A DNA stretch of 9,226 bases from Ahrensia sp. Its GTDB lineage: Bacteria; Pseudomonadota; Alphaproteobacteria; Rhizobiales; Rhizobiaceae. Both the position numbers and the translations under genes were made by a program. The stretch is from the NCBI GenBank assembly GCA_024639025.1, contig JAHEJF010000043.1:1-9226 (forward strand). The letters run 5' to 3'. Positions 1 to 7,090 of the stretch are shown one piece after another (position 1 is the first letter of the stretch; every line of letters starts with the position of its first letter). Below the pieces are notes generated by a model. The model saw only the letters and a list, made by a program, of their open reading frames with translations. It did no database searches and was not told the DNA's origin.

Positions 1-155
1 CTGACGGGTTGTGCAGGATCAATGGGTGAAGGGGACCATTAACCCTAGTCAAAAGATATCCGGCTTCTCGTCTTCGATTTGATCTGCCTCAATGCGCTTG
101 ACCAGTGTTTCTGCGATAGTTTTTGACTGAAAACCAATATGCAGGGAGAATTGCC

Positions 156-1124
156 ATGGATTCGGTGGCCATAGCTAATGGACAGGACAAGTTGGAGAGA
201 GATCTGGTAGATCTGCGATCCGGCAAGGTGTCCAAGAAAGCAAAACGGCGGATAATCGCCGAAATGCGGCAGGATCCTGAGGCGATTGCGCATGCCTTTG
301 AGAGTGGCAAATACCCCTACAAGACAAAGATGCGCAGAAAAGCCTACGAACAACACAAGGCTGAACTGCAGGTAGAACTACTCAAGGTGCAAGAGTGGGT
401 GCGGGAGACCGGCCAAAAGGTTGTCATCATCTTTGAAGGTCGCGATGCGGCCGGCAAAGGTGGTACCATCAAGCGTTTCATGGAGCATTTGAACCCACGT
501 GGCGCACGTGTCGTGGCACTGGAGAAGCCCAGCGAACGCGAAAGCACACAATGGTACTATCAGCGCTATATCCAGCATCTGCCCGCCGCAGGTGAGATCG
601 TCATGTTCGACCGCTCATGGTACAACAGGGCAGGGGTGGAACGTGTCATGGGGTTCTGCAATCCCAACGAATACCTGGAGTTCATGCGTCAAACGCCAGA
701 ATTTGAGCGCATGCTGGTGCAATCGGGTATCCGGCTGTTCAAGTTCTGGTTTTCGGTTACCCAGGATGAGCAGAGGCGGCGCTTCAACAGCCGTGAGAAA
801 GATCCACTCAAACAGTGGAAACTGTCGCCGATCGACAAAGCCTCGCTTAACAAGTGGGATGATTACACCGAAGCCAAGGAAGCAATGTTCTTTTATACCG
901 ATACGGCCGATGCGCCTTGGACGGTGATCAAATCGAATGACAAGAAACGTGCCAGGGTCAATTGCATGCAGCATTTCCTGCAGGTGCTGCCTTATCCCAA
1001 AAAAGATCTACATGTCGTACGGGGCCCTGATCCACTGATTGTCGGTCATTCCGCTCAGGTCATTGGTCGCTCTGAGCACATTTTGGGTGCATCATTGCAT
1101 CCCGATCAAAAACGCAAGGGCTGA
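156..1124 (+). CDS. ppk2: Polyphosphate kinase 2 (PPK2 family)
   Basis: Transfers phosphate between inorganic polyphosphate and nucleoside diphosphates or triphosphates in the cytoplasm. One-domain PPK2 enzymes of this type often run towards ATP or GTP synthesis from polyphosphate. The 322-residue product has a basic, helical N-terminus, a Walker A loop GRDAAGKGGT at about residues 95-104, and the Walker B region DRSWYNRAGVERVMGF at about 152-167. A lid segment rich in Arg and Lys follows (FNSREKDPLKQWKLSP, about 210-225). All are hallmarks of PPK2, and the length fits a single-domain class I enzyme. The ATG at 156 is chosen because AGGGAGA (143-149) lies six bases upstream. A TTG at 123 would add 11 residues but has no comparable ribosome binding site. 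The gene stands alone, with a probable terminator before the next gene. Nucleotide preference cannot be read from sequence. Family certain, start likely. Confidence 0.95.
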   Translation: MDSVAIANGQDKLERDLVDLRSGKVSKKAKRRIIAEMRQDPEAIAHAFESGKYPYKTKMRRKAYEQHKAELQVELLKVQEWVRETGQKVVIIFEGRDAAGKGGTIKRFMEHLNPRGARVVALEKPSERESTQWYYQRYIQHLPAAGEIVMFDRSWYNRAGVERVMGFCNPNEYLEFMRQTPEFERMLVQSGIRLFKFWFSVTQDEQRRRFNSREKDPLKQWKLSPIDKASLNKWDDYTEAKEAMFFYTDTADAPWTVIKSNDKKRARVNCMQHFLQVLPYPKKDLHVVRGPDPLIVGHSAQVIGRSEHILGASLHPDQKRKG

Positions 1125-1205
1125 TTGCCTGCTGGTGATACCCTAAAAGATATAGCAGACTGGTCACACCGGTTCCATGGTGTTGGTCACTTTGTGTTTC
1201 CTGCC

Positions 1206-1244
1206 CGCGCTCAATGGTAATTCGATCGAGCGCGACAGATTTTT
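1206..1244 (+). terminator. Probable Rho-independent terminator after ppk2
   Basis: A perfect 7-bp stem, CGCGCTC (1206-1212) with GAGCGCG (1228-1234), encloses a 15-base loop. Five bases later comes a run of five T (1240-1244). It lies 82 bases past the ppk2 stop and 73 bases before the formate dehydrogenase genes, so it probably separates the two units. The large loop and delayed T-run make it weaker than a textbook terminator. The remaining gap (1125-1316) has no convincing gene, and I could not identify a sigma-70 promoter in it with confidence. Confidence 0.5.
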
Positions 1245-1316
1245 GGCGCAATATGGAAAGTCAGGTGCCATGCGGCAGGATAATGTGTTGTTCTACGTGC
1301 AATCGGGAACACACCC

Positions 1317-2999
1317 ATGAACGAGATGACAGACATACGCCGGCGGCGCAAAAGCAGCCTTCCCAAGGGGCGTCAGCTTGACGACGCTGCTCTGCTTGAG
1401 GTCCAGCAGGCATTGGGTGACCGTCCACGAAACCGGGATCTTCTGATTGAGTTTCTTCATCTGATTCAGGATCGCAATGGATGCCTTCCGGCAACGCATT
1501 TGCGTGCTCTGGCCGAAGAAATGCGCCTCAGCCAGGCTGAGGTGTACGAGGTTGCATCGTTTTATGATCATTTCGATGTGGTGCGTGAAGGTGAAGAGCT
1601 CCCGCCACCACTGACAATCCGGGTTTGCGATTCTCTTTCATGCATGCTCAGCGGGGCTGAAAACCTCATCGCGGGTCTTGAGCAAGAACATGAACCGACA
1701 TTGGTGCGGATCGTACGTGCCCCGTGCATGGGACGATGCGCATCCGCACCGGCGGCGCGTATTGGTGATCGTGAAGTCGATAATGCGACTCCAGATGACT
1801 TGGTTGCGATGGCTGCAAGTGGTGAGTTTGATGTTGCAACGCCCGAATATGTGAGCCTGCATGCGTATCTCGAACATGGCGGATACCAGGTATTGGATCG
1901 TGCGCGCGCAGGAGAGCTTGATGCGGACACGCTGATCGACACGCTGGGAAATGCCGGTTTGAAAGGTCTGGGCGGTGCAGGGTTTCCTGCCGGCAAGAAA
2001 TGGGGCTTCGTGCGTTCCTATGATGGGCCGCGCCTGATGACCATCAATGGTGATGAAGGTGAGCCTGGTACCTTCAAGGACCGCCATTATCTTGAGAGAG
2101 ACCCACATCGGATGTTTGAGGGCGCGCTTGTAGCCGCGCATGCCGTTGAGGCCGAACGGATCTATCTCTACATGCGTGATGAGTATCCCGCGGTTCTTGA
2201 AATTCTACGCAATGAAATTGCGGCGCTGGAGGCGGCATCGATCATCGACACCGGCTTTATTGAACTGCGCCGCGGTGCAGGTGCCTACATCTGCGGTGAA
2301 GAAAGCGCGATGATCGAGAGCATTGAAGGCAAGCGGGGACTTCCACGTCACAGGCCGCCCTATATCGCGGAAGTCGGGCTGTTCGGCAGACCAACGCTCA
2401 ACCACAATGTGGAAACGCTGTGGTGGATACGCGACATCGTTGAAAATGGCCCAGAATGGTTTGCTGAGCAGGGTAAACCAGGTCATCCCGGTGTTCGATC
2501 ATGGTCGGTTTCGGGCCGTGTGAGGGAACCGGGCGTGAAACTTGCACCAGCTGGCGTCACGGTCCGGGAACTGATTGATGACTATTGCGGCGGTATGGCG
2601 GAAGGCCACGCATTCAAGGCCTATCTGCCGGGCGGTGCTTCGGGCGGTATCCTGCCTGCTTCAATGGATGACATCGCGCTTGATTTTGGCGACACGCTTT
2701 TCAAGCATGGTGCTTTTGTTGGTTCGCACGCCGTTGTCATCCTTTCCGATCAGGACAACATCAAGGATGTTGTGATCAATCTGATCGATTTCTTTGCGCA
2801 TGAGAGCTGCGGGCAGTGTACACCGTGCCGCGGTGGTACGGAAAAAATGGCCACGCTGTTGCGCAAACCGGGAAAACTCGACGAAGAAACGATCCGTGAT
2901 CTTGAACAGGTCATGCGCGATGCCTCAATATGCGGACTGGGGCAGGCGGCACCGAACCCTGTCAATCACCTGCTGACCCATTTTCGGGAGGATTTGTGA
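1317..2999 (+). CDS. fdh1B: NAD-dependent formate dehydrogenase beta subunit (fused NuoE/NuoF-like, FDH1 type)
   Basis: Diaphorase subunit of a soluble formate dehydrogenase: it takes electrons from the alpha subunit and reduces NAD+ at an FMN site. Its 560 residues fuse two parts. Residues about 20-175 are a NuoE/FdsG-like thioredoxin-fold [2Fe-2S] domain with C104, C109, C137 and C141. Residues about 180-560 are NuoF/FdsB-like: the glycine-rich loop GLKGLGGAGFPAGKKWGF (214-231), NGDEGEPGTFKDRHYLERDP (244-263), the YICGEES motif (324-330), an SLBB-like segment, and a [4Fe-4S] site from C498, C501, C504 and C539. The one-chain layout matches Fdh1B of Methylorubrum extorquens (about 570 residues) rather than separate FdsG and FdsB. 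ATG 1317 is the first start after an in-frame stop at 1281; a weak GGGAA precedes it, and ATG 1326 is an alternative. It is the first gene of an fdh1B-lysE-fdh1A unit. Complex I NuoEF is unlikely because the partner downstream is a formate dehydrogenase. Confidence 0.93.
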   Translation: MNEMTDIRRRRKSSLPKGRQLDDAALLEVQQALGDRPRNRDLLIEFLHLIQDRNGCLPATHLRALAEEMRLSQAEVYEVASFYDHFDVVREGEELPPPLTIRVCDSLSCMLSGAENLIAGLEQEHEPTLVRIVRAPCMGRCASAPAARIGDREVDNATPDDLVAMAASGEFDVATPEYVSLHAYLEHGGYQVLDRARAGELDADTLIDTLGNAGLKGLGGAGFPAGKKWGFVRSYDGPRLMTINGDEGEPGTFKDRHYLERDPHRMFEGALVAAHAVEAERIYLYMRDEYPAVLEILRNEIAALEAASIIDTGFIELRRGAGAYICGEESAMIESIEGKRGLPRHRPPYIAEVGLFGRPTLNHNVETLWWIRDIVENGPEWFAEQGKPGHPGVRSWSVSGRVREPGVKLAPAGVTVRELIDDYCGGMAEGHAFKAYLPGGASGGILPASMDDIALDFGDTLFKHGAFVGSHAVVILSDQDNIKDVVINLIDFFAHESCGQCTPCRGGTEKMATLLRKPGKLDEETIRDLEQVMRDASICGLGQAAPNPVNHLLTHFREDL

Positions 3000-3004
3000 T
3001 CATG
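2986..3004 (+). promoter_or_regulatory. Shine-Dalgarno with two candidate starts at the fdh1B/lysE junction
   Basis: GGGAGG (2986-2991) lies inside the last codons of fdh1B. It is four bases from an in-frame GTG (2996), which overlaps the fdh1B stop (2997-2999), and ten bases from ATG 3002. Either choice makes the exporter translationally coupled to the beta subunit. Confidence 0.6.
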
Positions 3005-3637
3005 CTTGAGGCATTTTTGATCACACTTTTGGGTGTCATGGCTGCGCAAGCCTCTCCCGGTCCAAATCTAATTGCAGTTGCTTCAGTGTCATTGGCGCAG
3101 GGTCGCAAGGCTGGTTTGTTTGTGGTTGGCGGCGTTTCCTCTGGCATGCTGGTATGGTCCTTGGCGACTGCCTATGGTCTGGCAACTGTACTGGAGCTCT
3201 TTCCTTATTCTCTGACTGCCATGCGCATTATCGGTGGTGGTTATCTGCTGTGGCTGGCTCTAAAGGGTTTGCGTGCGGCAATCAGAAATGAACCCGGATC
3301 GATCAAGGCAGCACGCGAGCCGCTTTCAAATCCGCAAGCCTATTTGCGCGGATTCTTGGGGCTTCTGACCAATCCGAAAGCCGTGATGATGTGGGCGGCT
3401 GTCGCAACATTCTTGTTCGGCGCGGGTTTGACGGCACCGCAAGTTCTGGCGTTCGGTCCGGTGGGGGCCATCTCCGGATTTGTGATTTACGGCTTTTATG
3501 CGGTGGTTTTCTCGACCGGCATCGCGTCGCGTTCCTATCAGCGTTTCGCACGCTGGTTTGAGACAGTATTTGCTGCTGCCTTCGGCGGGTTGGGCGGCAA
3601 ACTTCTATTTGACGGTTTGAGGGAGTTGCGAACTTGA
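3002..3637 (+). CDS. LysE/RhtB-family amino-acid/metabolite exporter
   Basis: Predicted inner-membrane exporter of the LysE/RhtB superfamily, whose characterised members export amino acids such as lysine, homoserine or threonine. The substrate here is unknown. The 211-residue product has the usual family length. The family signature SPGPN lies at residues 18-22, followed by a Gly-rich segment GRKAGLFVVGG, a later NPKAVMMWAA (124-133), and about five or six hydrophobic segments (near 3-16, 38-60, 66-90, 117-140, 150-172, 187-205). GGGAGG at 2986-2991 serves either GTG 2996, which overlaps the upstream stop as GTGA, or ATG 3002 at ten bases; I chose the ATG because the family N-terminus begins there. 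The stop overlaps the TTG start of fdh1A as TTGA. Being sandwiched between two subunits of one enzyme implies co-expression with formate oxidation, but sequence shows no direct role in it. Confidence 0.9.
   Translation: MLEAFLITLLGVMAAQASPGPNLIAVASVSLAQGRKAGLFVVGGVSSGMLVWSLATAYGLATVLELFPYSLTAMRIIGGGYLLWLALKGLRAAIRNEPGSIKAAREPLSNPQAYLRGFLGLLTNPKAVMMWAAVATFLFGAGLTAPQVLAFGPVGAISGFVIYGFYAVVFSTGIASRSYQRFARWFETVFAAAFGGLGGKLLFDGLRELRT
3619..3636 (+). promoter_or_regulatory. Shine-Dalgarno that fixes the TTG start of fdh1A
   Basis: GAGGGAG (3619-3625) lies eight bases before TTG 3634, inside the end of lysE. The TTG overlaps the lysE stop (3635-3637). No ATG lies near the expected N-terminus of the [2Fe-2S] domain, so the TTG is the supported start. 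An inefficient TTG combined with overlap is typical of coupled translation. Confidence 0.7.
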
Positions 3638-6435
3638 GCAAACAAACGAAATTCAGCCTCAACGGCAAAGAAGTTCTGGCCAAACCTGAGGAAACGATCT
3701 GGCAAGTTGCGAAGCGAGAGGGCATCGCCATTCCGCATCTGTGCCATCTGGATAGTCCGGGCTATCGCTCGGACGGCAATTGTCGGGCCTGTGTCGTGGA
3801 TATTGAGGGCGAGCGCGCATTGGCAGCATCGTGCATTCGCAAACCGACGGAAGGTATGGTGGTCAGCACAGCTTCTGAGCGCGCCACCAAGAGCCAATCC
3901 ATGGTTTTTGAAATGCTGGCTGCCGACATGCCCGCGCGCGAACAGGGCCCCGATCAGCAAAGCTCTTTTTGGCAATGGGCTGACCAGTTTGGCATTGAAG
4001 GCGCCGAGCGCTTGCCCAACAAATTTGACGGTGCCGAGCAATCAACACACGATGTTTCCAATCCTGCGATTGCCGTCAATCTGGATGCCTGCATAGCCTG
4101 CGGCCTGTGTGTTCGCGCCTGCCGGGAAGTCCAGGTCAATGATGTGATCGGTATGGGCCTGCGCGGCTCTCATTCAGTGCCTGTTTTTGATATCCATGAT
4201 CCGATGGGGCTTTCGACCTGCGTGACCTGCGGGGAATGCGTGCAAGCCTGTCCAACCGGTGCCCTGTATGAAAAGACACTTATGGACGAAGGCGGAAAAA
4301 CACGCATTATCAATGACTTTGACCGCTCAGTTGACAGTGTTTGTCCGTTTTGTGGGGTTGGGTGCCAGACAGTGGTCAATGTCAAGGACAACAAGATTGT
4401 TCAGGTTGATGGGCGCGACGGTCCGGCCAATGAAAACCGGCTTTGCGTCAAGGGCCGATTTGGTTTTGACTATGCGCAATCACCGGAAAGATTGACCAAA
4501 CCGTTGATACGGCGTGAGGATGCGCCCAAGCGCGGCGATATCGATATGCGTTTCATGCAGGTTTCCGATGTTTTCCGCGAAGCGTCCTGGGAGGAGGCCA
4601 TGGCGCTGGCCGCCAAAGGGCTGACTGATATTCGCGACGGTAGTGGCAAGGGAAAGGGCAGCGGAGCAATTGCAGGGTTTGGTTCTGCAAAAGGCTCCAA
4701 TGAAGAGGCCTATTTGTTCCAAAAACTGATCAGGCAGGGCTTTGGGACAAACAATGTCGACCACTGCACGCGGTTATGTCATGCCTCGTCGGTGGCCGCC
4801 CTTTTGGAAGGCGTCGGTTCAGGGGCGGTTTCAGCGCCGTTCACTGATGCATTGAAATCTGATTGTGTCATCGTGATCGGCGCGCGTCCAACAACCAACC
4901 ATCCGGTCGCAGCCACCTATTTCAAACAGGCAGTGAAGAATGGCACCAAGCTGATTGTGATGGATCCGCGTGGCCAGGATTTGATGCGCCATGCGCACTA
5001 CTCTCTCAAGTTCAAGCCGGGCACCGACGTGGCGATGCTGAATGCATTGATCCATACGATCATCAATGAAGAGTTGTATGATGCGCAATATGTGCAGGCC
5101 AATGCCAGCGGCTTTGATGCGCTCAAGGAGAAAGTGAAGGACTTTTCGCCGGAAGCAATGGCGGATGTTTGCGGTATCGATGCTGAAACGCTCAAGCAAG
5201 TCGCGCGCCTGTATGCAAGTTCCGAGCGCTCGATTATTTTCTGGGGTATGGGTATTTCACAGCATACCCACGGAACGGACAATTCGCGTTGCCTGATCGC
5301 TCTGGCGCTGATTACCGGTCATGTAGGGCGCGATGGCACCGGCCTGCATCCGCTGCGCGGCCAGAACAATGTGCAGGGTGCATCGGATGCGGGATTGATC
5401 CCGATGTTTTTCCCTGACTATCGTTCTGTCGAGAACCAGGACATTCGTGGACAGATGGAAGATTTCTGGGGACGTTCGCTCGATCCCGTCAAGGGTCTGA
5501 CGGTTGTCGAGATTGTCGATGCCATCCATGAAGGCGATATCACCGGTATGTATATAATGGGTGAGAACCCGGCCATGAGTGACCCGGACCAGCACCATGC
5601 GCGGGCGGCATTGGCCAAGTTGGATCATCTGGTTGTTCAAGACATATTTTTGACTGAGACTTGCTGGCATGCGGACGTGGTACTACCCGCATCGGCGCAC
5701 GCCGAAAAGCTTGGCACCTATTCAAATACCAACCGTCAGGTCCAAATCGGACGACCGGCGCTGGATATGCCGGGCGAAGCGCGCCAGGATTGGGAACTCA
5801 TTGTCGAATTGGCCAATCGGTGCGGGCTGGATTGGCAGTATGACGATGTGCCAGCGGTTTATGAAGAGATGCGGCAGGTGATGAAATCGCTCGATTACAT
5901 GCCATGGGAGCGTCTGGATTCAGAAGGTGCGGTGACCTATCCCGTTCCTGAAGAGGGTGCAGAAGGCAGTGCCGTTATCTTTAAGGAAGGTTTTCCGACT
6001 CAAGACAATCGTGGACGCATTGTGCCTGCGGATCTAAGAGCCCCGCATGAAGTGCCGGACGAAGAATATCCGATGGTATTGACCACCGGGCGGGTGCTTG
6101 AACACTGGCACACGGGCGCCATGACACGCCGTGCTCATGTCCTGGATGATATTGAGCCTGAAGGATTTGCGGCCATGAACCCGCGCGAAATTGACAGGCA
6201 GGGTTTGGAGCCGGGCCAGATGATATCGGTACAGACACGGCGCGGCACGATTGAAGCCCTGCTGAGGGCGGACCGTGAAGTTGCGGACGGCATGATATTC
6301 ATGCCGTTCTGTTTCAATGAGAGCCCGGCCAACGCGCTGACAAATCCGATGCTTGATCCGTATGGAAAGATTCCAGAATTCAAGTTCTGCGCGGCCAGAA
6401 TTGGCAGGGTAGAGAGTGTTGAAGCGGCGGAGTAA
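3634..6435 (+). CDS. fdh1A: NAD-dependent formate dehydrogenase catalytic alpha subunit (Mo/W-pterin, FDH1 type)
   Basis: Oxidises formate to CO2 at a bis-pterin Mo or W site and feeds electrons by Fe-S clusters to Fdh1B. In 933 residues it has, in order, an N-terminal [2Fe-2S] domain (C37, C50, C53, C67), two ferredoxin-like [4Fe-4S] motifs (C153/C156/C159/C163 and C196/C199/C202/C206), the DMSO-reductase-family [4Fe-4S] motif (C237, C240, C244, C271), then the pterin-binding body. The metal ligand is C382 in TRLCHASS, followed by H383, so this is a cysteine rather than selenocysteine enzyme. R575 in RGQNNVQGASD probably matches the catalytic arginine. The C-terminal pterin-binding domain starts near 812 (YPMVLTTGRVLEHWHTG). 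The His-Cys3 cluster motif found in NuoG and FdsA is absent, as I recall is also true of M. extorquens Fdh1A, a tungsten enzyme. Metal choice here is undetermined. TTG start (3634) with a good ribosome binding site. Maturation genes fdhD/fdsC are not in the window. Confidence 0.95.
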   Translation: MSKQTKFSLNGKEVLAKPEETIWQVAKREGIAIPHLCHLDSPGYRSDGNCRACVVDIEGERALAASCIRKPTEGMVVSTASERATKSQSMVFEMLAADMPAREQGPDQQSSFWQWADQFGIEGAERLPNKFDGAEQSTHDVSNPAIAVNLDACIACGLCVRACREVQVNDVIGMGLRGSHSVPVFDIHDPMGLSTCVTCGECVQACPTGALYEKTLMDEGGKTRIINDFDRSVDSVCPFCGVGCQTVVNVKDNKIVQVDGRDGPANENRLCVKGRFGFDYAQSPERLTKPLIRREDAPKRGDIDMRFMQVSDVFREASWEEAMALAAKGLTDIRDGSGKGKGSGAIAGFGSAKGSNEEAYLFQKLIRQGFGTNNVDHCTRLCHASSVAALLEGVGSGAVSAPFTDALKSDCVIVIGARPTTNHPVAATYFKQAVKNGTKLIVMDPRGQDLMRHAHYSLKFKPGTDVAMLNALIHTIINEELYDAQYVQANASGFDALKEKVKDFSPEAMADVCGIDAETLKQVARLYASSERSIIFWGMGISQHTHGTDNSRCLIALALITGHVGRDGTGLHPLRGQNNVQGASDAGLIPMFFPDYRSVENQDIRGQMEDFWGRSLDPVKGLTVVEIVDAIHEGDITGMYIMGENPAMSDPDQHHARAALAKLDHLVVQDIFLTETCWHADVVLPASAHAEKLGTYSNTNRQVQIGRPALDMPGEARQDWELIVELANRCGLDWQYDDVPAVYEEMRQVMKSLDYMPWERLDSEGAVTYPVPEEGAEGSAVIFKEGFPTQDNRGRIVPADLRAPHEVPDEEYPMVLTTGRVLEHWHTGAMTRRAHVLDDIEPEGFAAMNPREIDRQGLEPGQMISVQTRRGTIEALLRADREVADGMIFMPFCFNESPANALTNPMLDPYGKIPEFKFCAARIGRVESVEAAE

Positions 6436-6450
6436 TCCGCCGCTCCTTCT
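6423..6450. terminator. Bidirectional terminator between fdh1A and the convergent glyoxalase-like gene
   Basis: A perfect 9-bp, GC-rich stem, AGCGGCGGA (6423-6431) with TCCGCCGCT (6436-6444), closes a four-base loop GTAA. The loop contains the fdh1A stop codon (TAA, 6433-6435). On the + strand it is followed by the pyrimidine-rich CCTTCTATTT. The - strand gene stops at 6449, only five bases away, so one hairpin likely ends both convergent transcripts. The T-tracts are poor on both sides, but the stem is very stable. Confidence 0.7.
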
Positions 6451-6898
6451 ATTTGTGTACGTGGCCCAATACGACCAGATGGGGCTCACCATCGCTGGTT
6501 ATTGCAGGGGATTCTCCCCGGGCATTGATTTGTCCATGGACACGTTTTCGATAGTTGGAGAAGCTTTCGAATGTGACAACGTCAACCGGTTCATCCAAAT
6601 CCAGGGCAAGCCTGTAATGGCTACCGTTCCCCTGTTCAGTCACAGACAAAACGCGCGCGGTGAAATGTTGCTTCAAATAGGTGCCGCGAACCTGGTCACC
6701 GACTTGGACTTCGATATCGGGATGGTTGGATAATCGCGCGGCCGCGGTGTTCCAATCCCTGAATCCAAGATGCTGGGCCGTTCGTTCGAGTGATTGGCTG
6801 TGCGAGATGGTGACGCCATTGTTGGCAAGTTCGATGCGCAGCAAACGCGCCTGTCTTTTTGCCTCTTCAAGCGGGCTTCGAAAATTGGTGGATTGCAT
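6449..6898 (-). CDS. Glyoxalase superfamily-like small protein (Glyoxalase_8-type N-terminus), function unknown
   Basis: A 149-residue predicted cytoplasmic protein with no signal peptide or membrane segment. Residues about 8-57 (EEAKRQARLLRIELANNG, then ISHSQSLERTAQHLGFRDWN) match the pattern of a small glyoxalase-related domain, Glyoxalase_8 in Pfam as I recall it. That domain is helical and ends in the GFRDWNT motif. Residues 61-149 look beta-rich (VGDQVRGTYLKQHFTARVLSV and later) and I do not recognise them. No metal-binding residues of true glyoxalase I can be assigned, so enzymatic activity should not be assumed. ATG 6898 is supported by GGAGG (complement of 6904-6908) five bases upstream. 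It is the last gene of the - strand group and shares its terminator with fdh1A. Reading on the opposite strand (6416-6733) is a shadow. Confidence 0.75.
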   Translation of the reverse strand: MQSTNFRSPLEEAKRQARLLRIELANNGVTISHSQSLERTAQHLGFRDWNTAAARLSNHPDIEVQVGDQVRGTYLKQHFTARVLSVTEQGNGSHYRLALDLDEPVDVVTFESFSNYRKRVHGQINARGESPAITSDGEPHLVVLGHVHK

Positions 6899-7090
6899 TC
6901 ATGCCTCCGTTGAGGCGGTCGTATGAAGTGGGTGCTCACATTGCCACAAGACCGCAGATAACGGATTGTGAAGCCGAATACTTCGGGAGGTTTCACCATC
7001 AAGTGAGCGGCCGGTACCTCAAACCAGCGCCCTGATAGACGCTTGTGCAGGTTCAGTCAACCAGACAACGGCATGTCCGAAGCGCTGCGC
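6899..7090. other. Intergenic stretch between the Lin0512 and glyoxalase-like genes
   Basis: About 190 bases without a credible gene. The only structure I see is the ribosome-binding-site hairpin at 6903-6916. On the - strand TTGTGG followed 17 bases later by TCATAC could be a weak promoter, but the match to consensus is poor and I do not call it. Confidence 0.5.
6903..6916 (-). promoter_or_regulatory. Hairpin covering the Shine-Dalgarno of the glyoxalase-like gene
   Basis: On the - strand GCCTC-AACG-GAGGC folds into a perfect 5-bp stem with a four-base loop. The 3' arm plus the last loop base contains the GGAGG ribosome binding site for the ATG at 6898. The pairing could reduce initiation, or it may be a by-product of a GC-rich leader. 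Confidence 0.35.

Noticed and set aside
53..128. On the - strand a reading ending in KTIAETLVKRIEADQIEDEKPDIF looks protein-like, and it is flanked by an 8-base inverted repeat (AGTCAAAA at 47-54, TTTTGACT at 121-128).
   Set aside because: The frame is closed by a stop inside the ppk2 start region and has no start codon or ribosome binding site. An 8-base inverted repeat at this spacing can arise by chance. At most it is a gene remnant.
123..155. TTG start giving ppk2 eleven more residues
   Set aside because: ATG 156 has a well-placed AGGGAGA; the TTG has none.
1243..1284. TTGGCG and GATAAT before fdh1B as a sigma-70 promoter
   Set aside because: The spacing is 30 bases, too long for a sigma-70 pair, and no better -35 lies 16-18 bases from GATAAT.
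1317..2999. Reading the fused subunit as respiratory complex I NuoE/NuoF
   Set aside because: No other nuo genes are present and the partner gene encodes a formate dehydrogenase alpha subunit with catalytic Cys-His.
3634..6435. Selenocysteine formate dehydrogenase
   Set aside because: The active-site position is an ordinary cysteine codon (C382) and the frame has no internal TGA.
6416..6733. 105-codon + strand reading opposite the glyoxalase-like gene
   Set aside because: It starts inside fdh1A, lies antisense to a recognisable protein, has no family resemblance and would cross the terminator hairpin.
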